Below, one piece after another: positions 23,141-31,812 of a stretch of 38,433 bases of DNA. Origin of the DNA: Desulfobulbaceae bacterium (GTDB lineage: Bacteria; Desulfobacterota; Desulfobulbia; Desulfobulbales; Desulfocapsaceae); the NCBI GenBank assembly GCA_011390165.1, contig JAABSV010000039.1, positions 1 through 38,433 of the forward strand, in the 5' to 3' direction. Both the position numbers and the translations under genes were made by a program. Below the pieces are notes generated by a model, which worked only from the letters and a program-made list of their open reading frames with translations, did not search any database and was not told where the DNA came from. Within the stretch, counting starts at the first letter, position 1. Each line of letters begins with the position of its first letter.

Positions 23141-24475
23141 ATGTCGTTCAGCAGATTTCAGCACAGCACGGTTCAATATTGGGAAGAGGAGATGGAGACC
23201 CTGCCCCGGGTCGGGCTGGAGGCGATCCAGCTCCGCCGCCTGCAGCATCTGGTGGCCCGGGTCTACCGGACGGTGCCCCCCTATCGGCGGAAGATGGAGG
23301 AGATCGGGCTGAAACCGGAGGATATCCGCAGTCTGGCCGATCTCGCCCGCCTCCCCTTCACCGTCAAGAACGACCTCCGCGACAACTACCCCTTCGGCCT
23401 GTTCACCGTGCCGATGGAGGAGGTGGTGCGGGTCCATGCCTCCTCCGGCACCACCGGCAAGCCGACCGTGGTCGGCTACACCGCCCGGGACATCGACACC
23501 TGGGCCGGTGTCATGGCCAGGGCCCTGGTCTGCGCCGGCGCCGGGCGGGGTGACATGATCCACAATGCCTACGGCTACGGCCTGTTCACCGGCGGCCTCG
23601 GCGCCCATTACGGCATCGAGCGGCTCGGGGCCACCGCCATCCCGGTCTCCGGCGGCAACTCCAAGCGGCAGATCACCATCATGAAGGACTTCGGTTCCAC
23701 CGTCCTCCTCTCGACCCCCTCCTATGCCCTCAATCTGGCCGACGCCATGGATGCCATGCAGATCGACCCGAAGTCGCTCTCCCTGCGGGTGGGGATCTTC
23801 GGGGCCGAGCCGTGGAGCGAGAACATGCGCGAAGAGGTGGAACGGAAACTGAACCTCAAGGCCACCGACATCTACGGCCTCTCCGAGGTAATGGGGCCGG
23901 GGGTGGCGCAGGAGTGTCTGCATACCGACCGGGGAATGCATATCTTCGAGGACCACTTCCTGCCGGAGATCATCGATCCGGAGAGCGGCGAGGTCCTGCC
24001 GCCGGGTGAAAAGGGGGAGTTGGTCTTCACCACCCTGACCAAGGAGGCCTTCCCGATCATCCGCTATCGGACCAAGGATATCTCCCGCCTCTACTACGAG
24101 CCCTGCGCCTGTGGCCGGACCCTGGTGCGCATGGAGAAGGTGACCGGGCGCACCGATGACATGCTGATCATCCGTGGGGTGAATGTCTTCCCCTCCCAGG
24201 TCGAGCATGTGCTGATGGGAATCGAGGGGGTGGAGCCGCATTACCAGATCGTCGTCGAACGGGAAGGCAATCTCGACACCATGCAGGTGCAGGTGGAGGT
24301 GAGCGAAGGAGTCTTCTCCGACGAAATTCGGGTGCTGGAGAACCTGAGCCGACACATCCAGAAAGAGATCAAGGATTTGCTCGGGGTGACCTGCCGGGTG
24401 AAACTGGTGGAGTCGAAGACCATCCAGCGGAGCGAGGGCAAGGCCCAGCGGGTGATTGACAAACGGAGCATCTGA
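23141..24475 (+). CDS. paaK: phenylacetate-CoA ligase (first copy)
   Basis: AMP-forming aryl-CoA ligase of 444 aa, the family's normal length. Phosphate-binding loop ASSGTTGKP at about residues 104-112, then [11 protein letters not shown], the core motif [10 protein letters not shown], and RYRTKDIS with the C-terminal hinge [18 protein letters not shown]. It converts phenylacetate (or indole/hydroxyphenyl-acetate) with ATP and CoA to the CoA ester. Next to ior it could activate acids taken up, or run towards acid and ATP formation from the CoA ester made by IorAB, as proposed for archaeal systems with ADP-forming enzymes (inference). ATG at 23141 follows GGAGAGG. A paralogue lies 480 bp downstream. 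Confidence 0.95.
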   Translation: MSFSRFQHSTVQYWEEEMETLPRVGLEAIQLRRLQHLVARVYRTVPPYRRKMEEIGLKPEDIRSLADLARLPFTVKNDLRDNYPFGLFTVPMEEVVRVHASSGTTGKPTVVGYTARDIDTWAGVMARALVCAGAGRGDMIHNAYGYGLFTGGLGAHYGIERLGATAIPVSGGNSKRQITIMKDFGSTVLLSTPSYALNLADAMDAMQIDPKSLSLRVGIFGAEPWSENMREEVERKLNLKATDIYGLSEVMGPGVAQECLHTDRGMHIFEDHFLPEIIDPESGEVLPPGEKGELVFTTLTKEAFPIIRYRTKDISRLYYEPCACGRTLVRMEKVTGRTDDMLIIRGVNVFPSQVEHVLMGIEGVEPHYQIVVEREGNLDTMQVQVEVSEGVFSDEIRVLENLSRHIQKEIKDLLGVTCRVKLVESKTIQRSEGKAQRVIDKRSI

Positions 24476-24493
24476 AACAGCGGGAGGGTTGTC

Positions 24494-24925
24494 ATGCTGG
24501 TAGAACAAATTGCCGTATTTCTCGAGAACAAGTCAGGCCGGTTGGCGGAGATTACCGCCGTCCTGGCCGACAATGACATCAATATCCGTGCCCTGTCGGT
24601 GGCTGACACCGCCGATTTCGGCATTCTCCGCCTGATCGTCGACAAGGTGGAACTGGCCAAGAAGGTGCTGAAGGAGAATGGCTTCACCGTCGGCAAGACC
24701 ACGGTGATTGCCGTCGAGGTCCCCGACCGTACTGGTGGCCTGGCCACCGTCCTTGCGGCGATCAGGGATGCCGGGATCAATGTCGAATACATGTACGCCT
24801 TCGTCAACAAGACCGGCGAGAACGCGGTGCTGATCTTCCGCTTTGAAAAGATGGAGGAGGCGATTGAGACCTTGCGCCGGGAGGGCTTCACCATCCTCTC
24901 CAAAGAACAGATCTGCGCCCTCTGA
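24494..24925 (+). CDS. tandem ACT-domain protein
   Basis: Protein of 143 aa made of two ACT domains: about 1-70, opening [20 protein letters not shown], and about 71-141, containing [23 protein letters not shown] domains bind amino acids. Such small proteins often sit beside paaK and ior genes in anaerobes, and a role as an aromatic-amino-acid sensor or an allosteric subunit for the ligases or IorAB is plausible but not shown. It lies 18 bp after the first paaK and 33 bp before the second, so it is in the same transcript. GGGAGG precedes the ATG. Confidence 0.92.
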   Translation: MLVEQIAVFLENKSGRLAEITAVLADNDINIRALSVADTADFGILRLIVDKVELAKKVLKENGFTVGKTTVIAVEVPDRTGGLATVLAAIRDAGINVEYMYAFVNKTGENAVLIFRFEKMEEAIETLRREGFTILSKEQICAL

Positions 24926-24958
24926 ACCCGGTAACCCTCAACCACCAGGCCCGACGCA

Positions 24959-26257
24959 ATGTACTGGCAAAAAGAGCAGGAATGCCTGCCGCGCCCGGAG
25001 CTGGCACGGCTGCAGCTGGAGCGGCTGCGTGCCACCTTGAAGCGGGTGGCGACCACCGTGCCGTTTTACCGCAACATCTTTCATCAGCGCCATCTCGACC
25101 CGGAAAAAATCACCAGCCTTGATGATCTGCGCGCCTACCCCTTCACCCTGAAGCAGGATCTCCGTGACAACTACCCCTACGGCCTCTTTGCCGTGCCGCT
25201 CCGGGATGTTGTCAGGGTCCACTCCTCCTCCGGGACCACCGGGGCGGCGACGGTGGTCGGCTACAGCCGGGGCGATATCGTCACCTGGTCCGATCTGGTG
25301 GCCCGGGTACTCTGTGGCGCCGGGGTGACCGCCGATGACGTCATCCAGATCGCCTTCGGCTATGGCCTTTTTACCGGCGGCTTTGGTCTGCACTACGGGG
25401 CGGAGCGGCTTGGTGCCTCGGTGATCCCGATTTCCGCCGGCAACACCCGGCGACAGATTCAGATCATGCAGGATTTCAAAACTACCGCCCTGGTCTGCAC
25501 CCCCTCCTATGCCCTGAAGATGGCCGATGTGATGATGGACATGGGGATCAACCCCAATGGCCTCTCCCTGCGCTATGGCCTCTTCGGCGCCGAGCCCTGG
25601 TCGGAGGGGATGCGTCGGGAGATCAACGAACGGCTGGGCATCTGTGCCACCGACAACTACGGCCTCTCCGAGGTGATGGGACCGGGGGTGGCCGGCGAGT
25701 GTGTCGAGTGCCAGGGGCTGCACATCAACGAGGACCATTTTTATGTCGAGGTCCTCGACCCCGACACCCTCGAGCCGGTGCCGCCGGGTGAGGTGGGGGA
25801 GCTGGTGCTCACCACCCTCACCAAGGAGGCCTTTCCGGTGATCCGCTACCGGACCCGCGACCTCACCCGGCTGATCCCGGAGCCCTGTCCCTGTGGCCGC
25901 ACCCTGATCCGGATGAGCCGGGTGCTGGGGCGCAGTGACGACATGCTGATCATCAAGGGGGTGAACGTCTTCCCCACCCAGATCGAAGCGGTGCTCTTTG
26001 CCATCGAGGGGACCGAACCCCACTACCGGCTGGTGGTCGACCGCGAGAACAACGAGGACCGCCTCACCGTCATGGTGGAGGTGGTGGAGTCGATGTTTTT
26101 CGACGAGATGAAGAAGCAGCGGGCGATGATGGAGACGATCAAGAAGCGGCTCGCCTCCGAGCTGGGCATCGGCGTGGAGGTGAAGCTGGTGGAGGAGCGC
26201 TCCCTGGAGCGCTTCGAGGGGAAGGGGAAACGGGTCATCGACAACCGCCAGTTGTAG
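24959..26257 (+). CDS. paaK: phenylacetate-CoA ligase (second copy)
   Basis: AMP-forming ligase of 432 aa with the same landmarks as the upstream copy: [15 protein letters not shown] in the phosphate loop, [34 protein letters not shown] and [18 protein letters not shown]. The phosphate loop has Ala where the first copy has Lys (GTTGA versus GTTGK). The two are clearly paralogues but not recent duplicates, so they probably differ in aryl substrate (phenyl-, indole- or hydroxyphenyl-acetate). The ribosome site before the ATG at 24959 is weak. Last gene of the operon; it converges on the gene at 26295. Confidence 0.94.
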   Translation: MYWQKEQECLPRPELARLQLERLRATLKRVATTVPFYRNIFHQRHLDPEKITSLDDLRAYPFTLKQDLRDNYPYGLFAVPLRDVVRVHSSSGTTGAATVVGYSRGDIVTWSDLVARVLCGAGVTADDVIQIAFGYGLFTGGFGLHYGAERLGASVIPISAGNTRRQIQIMQDFKTTALVCTPSYALKMADVMMDMGINPNGLSLRYGLFGAEPWSEGMRREINERLGICATDNYGLSEVMGPGVAGECVECQGLHINEDHFYVEVLDPDTLEPVPPGEVGELVLTTLTKEAFPVIRYRTRDLTRLIPEPCPCGRTLIRMSRVLGRSDDMLIIKGVNVFPTQIEAVLFAIEGTEPHYRLVVDRENNEDRLTVMVEVVESMFFDEMKKQRAMMETIKKRLASELGIGVEVKLVEERSLERFEGKGKRVIDNRQL

Positions 26258-26294
26258 CGGCGGTCGTCTGCCTGCCTTCCCACCCTCTTCTCGT

Positions 26295-26723
26295 TCACCC
26301 AGCCGGCGGGGCGATCTGCTGGAAGCCGAGATAGGCCTCCTCAAAAGGTTTTTTGCCTCTCGCGGTGAATTCGGCGAAGTCCCAGGGCGTGTTGGTGAGC
26401 AGGTGGTGGTAGGCCGCCCGGAGAACGTAGCCCATGGCCGGCTGCTCCTCCCCCTTGCCGGTTACCACCGCCAGATCCTCCCGCCGGTACAGCTCCCCCT
26501 CAAAGATATCCAGCCGGTGCAGGGCCGATGCCGGCAGGTCAAGGTAAAGGACACCGCTCACCCGGCCGCCGGGGGAGGGGACGATGGCCGGGTAGAGCCG
26601 CCCCTGCAGAGAGGAGCGCCGGTAGCCACTGAGCTCTGCCGAGAGTGCTGCCGGCCGGCAGCCGGCCACCCGGCACATGATATCGGCGCACATCAGTGAG
26701 CCGTAGGTAAAAAGAGAGGCCAT
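26295..26723 (-). CDS. gamma-glutamylcyclotransferase-like (AIG2/GGCT fold) protein
   Basis: Protein of 142 aa. The substrate-binding loop YGSLM is at residues 7-11 (LFTYGSLM), and FEGELYRREDL in the middle matches the conserved E-G-x-x-Y-x-R stretch of the fold. Family members release 5-oxoproline from gamma-glutamyl compounds or act in related cyclotransfer reactions; substrate here unknown. A second conserved acidic residue is likely the Glu of FEGELY. It lies 18 bp before the universal stress protein on the same strand and may be read with it. Confidence 0.87.
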   Translation of the reverse strand: MASLFTYGSLMCADIMCRVAGCRPAALSAELSGYRRSSLQGRLYPAIVPSPGGRVSGVLYLDLPASALHRLDIFEGELYRREDLAVVTGKGEEQPAMGYVLRAAYHHLLTNTPWDFAEFTARGKKPFEEAYLGFQQIAPPAG

Positions 26724-26741
26724 GGCCTTTCACTTCCCCGC

Positions 26742-27170
26742 TTAGAAAAGGAGTACCGGGCAGCGGACGTTGTGGAGGACGTGGTTGGCCACCGAGCCGA
26801 AAAGGACATCGCGGAGGCCGCCACCCCCCTCGTGTCGGCCGATCACCAGCAGCTGGAACCCCTGGTCGTTGGCGATCTGGCTGATCTTCTGCCGGGGGTC
26901 ACCAAACTCCAGGAGCAGCTCGCAGCTAAAGCCCGCCGCCCGCAGGCGGCCCTCGGCCTGATCGAGCAGGGCCCGGCCGGCCCTCGTGGCGTTTTCCTTG
27001 ACCATATCCAGCTGAAAATCGGGAATCATCCGGTAGGCCAGCTGCTCCTGATTGATCACATGGAGCAGACTGAGCTGGCGGGAAAAGTGGTCGTTCAAAT
27101 CGATGATGGTGCTGATTGTCCGCCGGGCGGTGGTCGAATCGTCAACTGGTACGAGTATTTTTGGCTGCAT
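26742..27170 (-). CDS. universal stress protein, UspA family (first copy)
   Basis: Single-domain UspA protein of 142 aa. The opening PKILVPVDDSTTARR and the ATP-loop region LLVIGRHEGGGGLRDVLFGS with HNVRCPVLLF at the end are typical; the G-x2-G-x9-G-(S/T) spacing is approximately kept, so nucleotide binding is likely. Role: stress-related, otherwise unspecified. The ATG at 27170 begins exactly at the conserved domain. An upstream in-frame extension to 27278 only translates the 11-bp repeat region and is rejected. Confidence 0.9.
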   Translation of the reverse strand: MQPKILVPVDDSTTARRTISTIIDLNDHFSRQLSLLHVINQEQLAYRMIPDFQLDMVKENATRAGRALLDQAEGRLRAAGFSCELLLEFGDPRQKISQIANDQGFQLLVIGRHEGGGGLRDVLFGSVANHVLHNVRCPVLLF

Positions 27171-27207
27171 CGGCCTGCCCCCCTCTCTTTTTTGTACAAG
27201 CTTTCGA

Positions 27208-27284
27208 GCAGCTACCCGGCGCCTGTCCGGCAGCTGCTCGGCAGCTACCCGGCACCTGTCCGGCGGCCTGCCCGGCACTCCCCG
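27208..27284. repeat. degenerate 11-bp tandem repeat
   Basis: Five consecutive 11-bp units from 27208 to 27262: GCAGCTACCCG, GCGCCTGTCCG, GCAGCTGCTCG, GCAGCTACCCG and GCACCTGTCCG. Units of 12 and 10 bp follow. Units 1-2 and 4-5 suggest an older 22-bp or 33-bp duplication. It lies 38 bp upstream of the uspA start, so it is in that gene's leader or promoter. Confidence 0.8.
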
Positions 27285-27409
27285 GCAATTCTAGCAGCAT
27301 ATCAGTAACTGCCCTTCGCCACAACTTCCCATTTTTCCCGGCGCCGGCATAGGCTGCCTGACCGGTAGCTGACCATCCATGACCACGCTTGCCGTCAGCT
27401 GTTTCCCCC

Positions 27410-27486
27410 CCTGTCTTCTCCTGTCTTCCCCTGTCTACCCAGTAACAGCCAAGCCCAGCCAAGCCCAGCCAGGCCCAGCCAGGCCC
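27410..27486. repeat. two adjacent 10-bp tandem repeats
   Basis: Three units CCTGTCTTCT, CCTGTCTTCC and CCTGTCTACC (27410-27439). After 7 bp come four units AGCCAAGCCC (twice) and AGCCAGGCCC (twice) at 27447-27486. The last unit runs into the hairpin at 27481. Confidence 0.85.
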
Positions 27487-27525
27487 AAATCTTGCGGTAT
27501 TTTCTCTACCGCCAAATTTGGGCCT
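27481..27525. repeat. 19-bp imperfect inverted repeat (hairpin)
   Basis: Arms 27481-27499 and 27507-27525 match at 17 of 19 positions around a 7-nt TTTTCTC loop. The right arm contains the palindrome CCAAATTTGG. No T-run follows on the minus strand, so it is not a standard terminator for dctM. It resembles a REP-type element or a remnant of a small mobile hairpin. Confidence 0.75.
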
Positions 27526-27629
27526 GTCCCCTGTCTAGCCCAGGTCCACTCCCCGGCAGGAGAGATGGGCGGAGCAGGCGGCGGGCCGGCTGGAGCCTTC
27601 CCGGGCGGAGCACTTTTTCCCCGGAGGGT

Positions 27630-28916
27630 TTAGCCGTACACCAGCCGGGGGAGAAAAAGGACGATCTCCGGCTGGAAGGTGAGCAGCAGGAGGACCACAA
27701 TCTGCAAGAGAACAAAGGGGAGCACCGCCCGGGAAACGTAGAGGATGTCGCGGTTGACGGTGGCTCCGGTGATGTAGAGGCTGATGCCAAGTGGTGGGGT
27801 ACAGTAGCCGATGCCGAGGTTGATGGTCATGATCAGGCCGAAATGGAGGCTGTCGATGCCGAATTTGTGCAAGAGCGGCAAGAAGATCGGGGTGAGGATC
27901 AGGGTGGCCGAGATGATGTCCATGAACATCCCGATGCAGAGCAGCAGGATGTTGACTGCCAGCAGGAAGACCCACGGCGAGGAGATATTGTCCACCACCA
28001 CCGTGGCGATCTTGCCGGGGATCTGTTCGAAGGTGAGGTATTCGCCAAAGACCGAGGCCCCGGCAACGATGACCAGCAGGGTGGCGGAGGTTACCGCCGA
28101 GGAGACCACCACCCGTTTTACCTGTCTGAGGCGCATGTCGCGGTGGATGACGATCTCGACGAAGAAGGCGTAAAAACAAGCCACCACCGCTGCCTCGTTG
28201 GCGGTGAATAGCCCGGAGTATATGCCGCCGAAGATGATGACAGGTAGGCAGAGGGCCCAGATGCTCTCGCGGAGTACCGCCACCACCTCGGCGAAGGTGG
28301 GGCGCTTCTGCGGTGGCAGGGGCATCTTGCGGCAGACGAAATAGGCGTAGCCGCTCATCACCAGGATGATCAGCAGGCCGGGGATAAACCCGGTGAGAAA
28401 AAGGGCCTCCAGCGGGTCGTTGCTGACCATGGCGTAGAGGATCATGGCAATGGAGGGGGGGATGACCACCCCAAGGATCGGCGCGGTGGTCATGATGCCG
28501 ACGGCGAACCGTTCGTCGTAGCGGTTGCTGATCAGGGCCGGGATCATGAAGCCGCCGATCGCCACCACCGTCGCCACGGTGGAGCCGGAGATGGCCCCGA
28601 AAAAGCCGCAGGCCAGAACCCCGGCCATGGCCAGGCCACCGGGGAGGAAGCCGACCAGGACGTTGGCGGTCTTGATCAGTTTGGCGACAATGGTGCCGGT
28701 GGTCATGACATTGCCGCAGAGGACGAAAAAGAGCACCACCACCAGGGCGAATTTGTCCATGGAGCGGTAGAGCACCTCGATGACGATCTGCGGGTCGATT
28801 CCCACCAGCCAGACCAGACCGATGGTTCCGGTGAAGAAGAGGGCGATGAAGACCGGAATGGTCGAGGCAAGGCAGCCGAGGAGGATGGCAAAGATCAGCA
28901 GATAACTGTTTTCCAT
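27630..28916 (-). CDS. dctM: TRAP transporter large permease subunit
   Basis: Integral membrane protein of 428 aa with about twelve hydrophobic helices, the normal DctM size. Typical segments include GFLPGGLAMAGVLACGFFGA, SGSTVATVVAIGG and APILGVVIPPSIAMILYA in the first half, and INLGIGYCTPPLGISLYI in the second. It moves a carboxylate-type solute across the inner membrane using a sodium or proton gradient, with DctQ and DctP. It starts 3 bp after the dctQ stop; GGGGAGTAGGGG in the dctQ 3' end serves as ribosome site. Substrate not predictable from sequence. Confidence 0.96.
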   Translation of the reverse strand: MENSYLLIFAILLGCLASTIPVFIALFFTGTIGLVWLVGIDPQIVIEVLYRSMDKFALVVVLFFVLCGNVMTTGTIVAKLIKTANVLVGFLPGGLAMAGVLACGFFGAISGSTVATVVAIGGFMIPALISNRYDERFAVGIMTTAPILGVVIPPSIAMILYAMVSNDPLEALFLTGFIPGLLIILVMSGYAYFVCRKMPLPPQKRPTFAEVVAVLRESIWALCLPVIIFGGIYSGLFTANEAAVVACFYAFFVEIVIHRDMRLRQVKRVVVSSAVTSATLLVIVAGASVFGEYLTFEQIPGKIATVVVDNISSPWVFLLAVNILLLCIGMFMDIISATLILTPIFLPLLHKFGIDSLHFGLIMTINLGIGYCTPPLGISLYITGATVNRDILYVSRAVLPFVLLQIVVLLLLTFQPEIVLFLPRLVYG

Positions 28917-28919
28917 CCC

Positions 28920-29429
28920 CTACTCCCCACTGGTGATGTCGCTTTTGCCCAGCCAGTCCTCGCGCATCACGATCAAAGTGCGGCAGAACATCATCACCCC
29001 CATCAGCGGCAGAACGGCATAAAACCAGTACTCGGGGATCTGCAGGGTGGCGGTGCGGGCGTAGGCGTCCTGGTACATCATCACGGTCATCTTGCTTCCC
29101 AGATAGACCATCAGGGCGGCGAAGAGGAGGACCACCAGGTGGGAGAAGAGGGTGAGCGGTTTTTTCAGAATCGGCAGGAGTTGCGGCAGGGCATCGATGC
29201 GGATCAGGCTGCGGCTGCGGATGGCGGTGACGCAACCGATATAGGTGGTGAAGTAGATCACCTTGCGGACCACCTCGTCCGACCAGTAGAGACTGAGGTC
29301 GCTGGTGGCCTTGCGGAGGATGACATTGGCCATGGCGGTGGTCAGTGCCAGGGCAATGGCCAGAAAGAGCGACCACTCCTCGAACTCGAGGAAAATCCGG
29401 TCGATTTTTTTAAAGATTCTGATCACCAT
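28920..29429 (-). CDS. dctQ: TRAP transporter small permease subunit
   Basis: Protein of 169 aa with four hydrophobic helices, as expected for DctQ. After the amphipathic start IFKKIDRIFLEFEEWSLFLA come ANVILRK, a WSDEV-R motif (YWSDEVVRKVIYF) and a final AVLPLMGVMMFCRTL, all typical. It anchors the large permease and helps dock the binding protein. No clear ribosome site precedes the ATG at 29429, and two strong hairpins stand in the 120 bp between it and dctP, so it may be translated less than DctP. Confidence 0.93.
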   Translation of the reverse strand: MVIRIFKKIDRIFLEFEEWSLFLAIALALTTAMANVILRKATSDLSLYWSDEVVRKVIYFTTYIGCVTAIRSRSLIRIDALPQLLPILKKPLTLFSHLVVLLFAALMVYLGSKMTVMMYQDAYARTATLQIPEYWFYAVLPLMGVMMFCRTLIVMREDWLGKSDITSGE

Positions 29430-29461
29430 GATGGGCCAGTGGGTAGTGCCGTGCCGGTGGG

Positions 29462-29516
29462 CCCCCTCCCCAGCATGGCTCGGGGAGGGGGGAGGGGGGC
29501 AGGCTGGCTGCCTGCC
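29462..29516. repeat. two hairpins between dctP and dctQ
   Basis: The first is a perfect 10-bp stem, CCCCCTCCCC (29462-29471) and GGGGAGGGGG (29482-29491), with a 10-nt loop. The second is a perfect 7-bp stem, GGCAGGC (29498-29504) and GCCTGCC (29510-29516), with a 5-nt loop. Neither is followed by T-runs. In an operon with a binding-protein gene first, such stems often stabilise the upstream message. Confidence 0.7.
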
Positions 29517-29549
29517 TCGCGGGATGTCGGCGAGTTGTCGGCAGGGCGA

Positions 29550-30590
29550 TCAGTCCGCCAGTTTCTCCCGCACCAGGGCGAGATAGTCCGGGCCGATCCT
29601 GTCGGTCCAGCTGGCCAGTACCGGTTCCGCCATCTGCTTCAACTGCTCGATCTCGGCTGCCGGCAAATCGATGAATTCGACCCCGTCCGCCTTCGCTGCC
29701 GCCACCTGCTCCTCGTACTGGCGGCGGGTGAGCTGGCGGCTTTTGGCGCTCTCCTCGGTGATCACCGTCAGCAGGATGGTGCGCAGATCCTCGGGGAGCT
29801 TGTCCAGCCAGCGCTGGTTGATCAGGTGGACAAAGAGCCCCTGGGCGTAGTTCAGCTCGGTGAAGTATTTGGCGACCGTGAACTTTTTGGTGATATTGCA
29901 GACGATGGCGGTGTGGTCAAGGCCGGTGATTACCCCGGTCTGCAGGGCCTGGGGGACATCCGGCCAGGGGAGGACAGTGAACTGCAGGCCCCAGCTCTTG
30001 TAGGTGTCGGTGTTCACCGGCGCCTCGGCGATACGGAATTTGGTCCCCTTGGCGTCGTTGAGGGAGCGGACCGGCGAGGTGGTCGCCCAGCCATAGGGGC
30101 CGTAGCCGGTGACATCGACAACCGCCAGACCCTGTTTCTCGGCACTGGCGGCGAAGGGCTGCCAGATCTCCGGGGTGTCGCGGAAGAGGTCGAGTTTGTC
30201 AAAGGTGTCGACAACATAGGGAAGGTTGACGATCCCCAGGCGGTCGGCAACGTTGGCGGCGGCCACCGAGGAGCTCATCATTCCCTGGATCGCCCCCAGT
30301 TTCAGCTTGGCGATCACATCCTTTTCGCCGCCCAGCTGGGCCAGCGGCCGGTAGTCGACGTAGAGACGGCCGCCCGACTCCTCCCAGACCCGGTCGCGGA
30401 TGCGGTAGCCGACCCCGATCCCCTCGATTACCGGATGGGAAATGTTGGAGAGAAGGTAGGTGAACTCCGCCTTGCTCGGATCGAACTTCGGCTGCCAGGC
30501 CTCCAGCGGGTTGGCCTGGGCCGCCAGGGCCGGCCCGGCGGCGAGGGTGCCGGTGAGGGCGAATAGCAGGCTGCGGATCAGTCTCTTCAT
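29550..30590 (-). CDS. dctP: TRAP transporter solute-binding protein
   Basis: Periplasmic protein of 346 aa. A signal peptide (residues 1 to about 23: MKRLIRSLLFALTG then PALAAQ with a likely cut after ALA) precedes the DctP fold. Landmarks are GGRLYVDYRPLAQLGGEKDV, GAIQGMMSSS, GYGPYGWATT and KGTKFRIAEAPVNTDTYKSW, the last containing the conserved Arg that pairs with a carboxylate ligand. It captures the solute and delivers it to DctQM. The ATG at 30590 has AAGGAGAG upstream and begins the signal peptide; a longer frame to 30707 lacks one. First gene of the unit; the AT-rich region beyond 30720 is the likely promoter. Confidence 0.95.
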   Translation of the reverse strand: MKRLIRSLLFALTGTLAAGPALAAQANPLEAWQPKFDPSKAEFTYLLSNISHPVIEGIGVGYRIRDRVWEESGGRLYVDYRPLAQLGGEKDVIAKLKLGAIQGMMSSSVAAANVADRLGIVNLPYVVDTFDKLDLFRDTPEIWQPFAASAEKQGLAVVDVTGYGPYGWATTSPVRSLNDAKGTKFRIAEAPVNTDTYKSWGLQFTVLPWPDVPQALQTGVITGLDHTAIVCNITKKFTVAKYFTELNYAQGLFVHLINQRWLDKLPEDLRTILLTVITEESAKSRQLTRRQYEEQVAAAKADGVEFIDLPAAEIEQLKQMAEPVLASWTDRIGPDYLALVREKLAD

Positions 30591-31035
30591 GGGTCTCTCC
30601 TTGCTTGATGGGTTTGGGGTGGAGCTTGCCGGCCCCGGCAACTGCGGCTTGCTTGCTCTCTGCAGTGCACAACAGGGCGGGATCAGCACTGGCCCTTTCC
30701 TTACCATGAAGGGGGCTAAAGCGTAAACCCCTTGTTTGCATAAATATGCCGTTAAGAGTACAAAAAAGAATAATGTTAGGAAAAAATATAATTTTACCTA
30801 ACTTTATAAGTAAAAAATAGCTATTGTGTGAATCGATTGGCCAGGGAGAGGGCACTATCGGAGAACCATCGGTGGAAGCAGGAATAGTCTTGCCTTTTTC
30901 CGCAACGATCCGGTACTGTTTTCTGTTGACGATTTCTGCACCGGTCTGCTCGGGGTATCCGCCAGATCGGCGGAGACGGTCGCCACCACGGTCGCCACCA
31001 AGGCTGCCGACAAGGAGAAGGGGGAGCGGGTAAAA
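30591..31035. other. divergent control region between dctP and rph
   Basis: Position 30730-30835 is strikingly AT-rich and probably holds promoters in both directions. From about 30838 to 31035 the sequence is GC-rich again and, in the rph frame, open without any ATG, GTG or TTG. No complete gene is visible. Confidence 0.6.
30775..30834 (-). promoter_or_regulatory. candidate dctPQM promoter with dyad
   Basis: On the minus strand TTCACA and TTATAA are 17 bp apart (30829-30834 and 30806-30811). Just downstream is a dyad with perfect 6-bp arms, GTTAGG (30775-30780) and CCTAAC (30797-30802), around an AT-only core. The dyad is well placed for a repressor. Confidence 0.4.
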
Positions 31036-31740
31036 ATGAGAAAAGATAACCGCCGGCCGGACCAGTTGCGGCCGCTGCGCATTGAACGTGGTATCCAGCC
31101 GCAAGCGGATGGCTCGGTGCTGATCGCCCTTGGCGGCACCGAGGTGGTCTGTGCGGTGAGTGTCGAGGAGCGGGTTCCCCCCTTTCTCGAGGGGCGGGGC
31201 AGCGGCTGGATCACCGCCGAGTACGGGATGCTCCCCGGCGCCACCCGTGGGCGGTATCGACGCGAGGCCCATGGCCAGTCGGCGCGGAGTCTGGAGATCC
31301 AGCGGCTGATTGGTCGCAGTCTGCGGATGATGGTCGACCTGACGGCCCTTGGCACTCGAACCCTGCGGGTGGATTGCGATGTTCTCAATGCCGACGGCGG
31401 CACCCGCACCGCTTCCATCAGCGGTGCCGCCCTGGCGATTGGTGACACCCTTGGCCGACTGGTGGCCGATGGCCGCTTGCCGGTACTGCCCGCTGTTCTG
31501 CCGGTGGCGGCGGTATCGGCGGGAATCGTGGCCGGCCAGCCGCTGCTCGATCTGGACTATGCCGAGGACCATGTCGCCGAGGTTGACGCCAACTTCGTCA
31601 TTGCCGCCGATGGCAGATGGATCGAGGTTCAGGCCAGTGCCGAGGGGCGTCCCTACCACCAGCGGGAACTGCTGGCCATGGCCGGCCTGGCCGAACTTGG
31701 GGTGCGAGAACTCTTTGCCTTCTGGCGGCAAACTGGTTAG
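31036..31740 (+). CDS. rph: ribonuclease PH
   Basis: Phosphorolytic 3'-5' exoribonuclease of 234 aa that trims tRNA 3' ends. Conserved text throughout: [13 protein letters not shown] at the start, [55 protein letters not shown] and [17 protein letters not shown]. Usual length is about 240 aa, so it is complete. The ATG at 31036 with GGGGAGCGGG upstream fits the family's N-terminus. The frame is also open for about 65 codons upstream but without a start codon. It is followed 72 bp later by the PNPOx-like gene. Confidence 0.95.
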   Translation: MRKDNRRPDQLRPLRIERGIQPQADGSVLIALGGTEVVCAVSVEERVPPFLEGRGSGWITAEYGMLPGATRGRYRREAHGQSARSLEIQRLIGRSLRMMVDLTALGTRTLRVDCDVLNADGGTRTASISGAALAIGDTLGRLVADGRLPVLPAVLPVAAVSAGIVAGQPLLDLDYAEDHVAEVDANFVIAADGRWIEVQASAEGRPYHQRELLAMAGLAELGVRELFAFWRQTG

Positions 31741-31812
31741 CAGGTAGAAGGGTGAGCAGCAGATTGAACAGCAAACTGAGCGGCAGGGTGAGCGGCAGGA
31801 CGAGGAGAAGCG

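Larger units (their letters stand above)
27171..27629. other. 459-bp gene-free interval packed with short repeats
   Basis: Between the dctM stop and the first universal stress gene. It contains three small direct-repeat blocks and one long hairpin, listed separately. No credible coding sequence on either strand. Confidence 0.75.

Noticed and set aside
27171..27278. N-terminal extension of the first universal stress protein
   Set aside because: The extra residues translate the 11-bp repeats, while the UspA domain begins exactly at the ATG at 27170.
30735..30755. sigma54 promoter for dctPQM (minus-strand CGGCATATTTATGCA)
   Set aside because: GG and GC are 9 bp apart instead of 10, and the boxes match poorly; one missing base is usually fatal to sigma54 promoters. 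No activator sites seen nearby.
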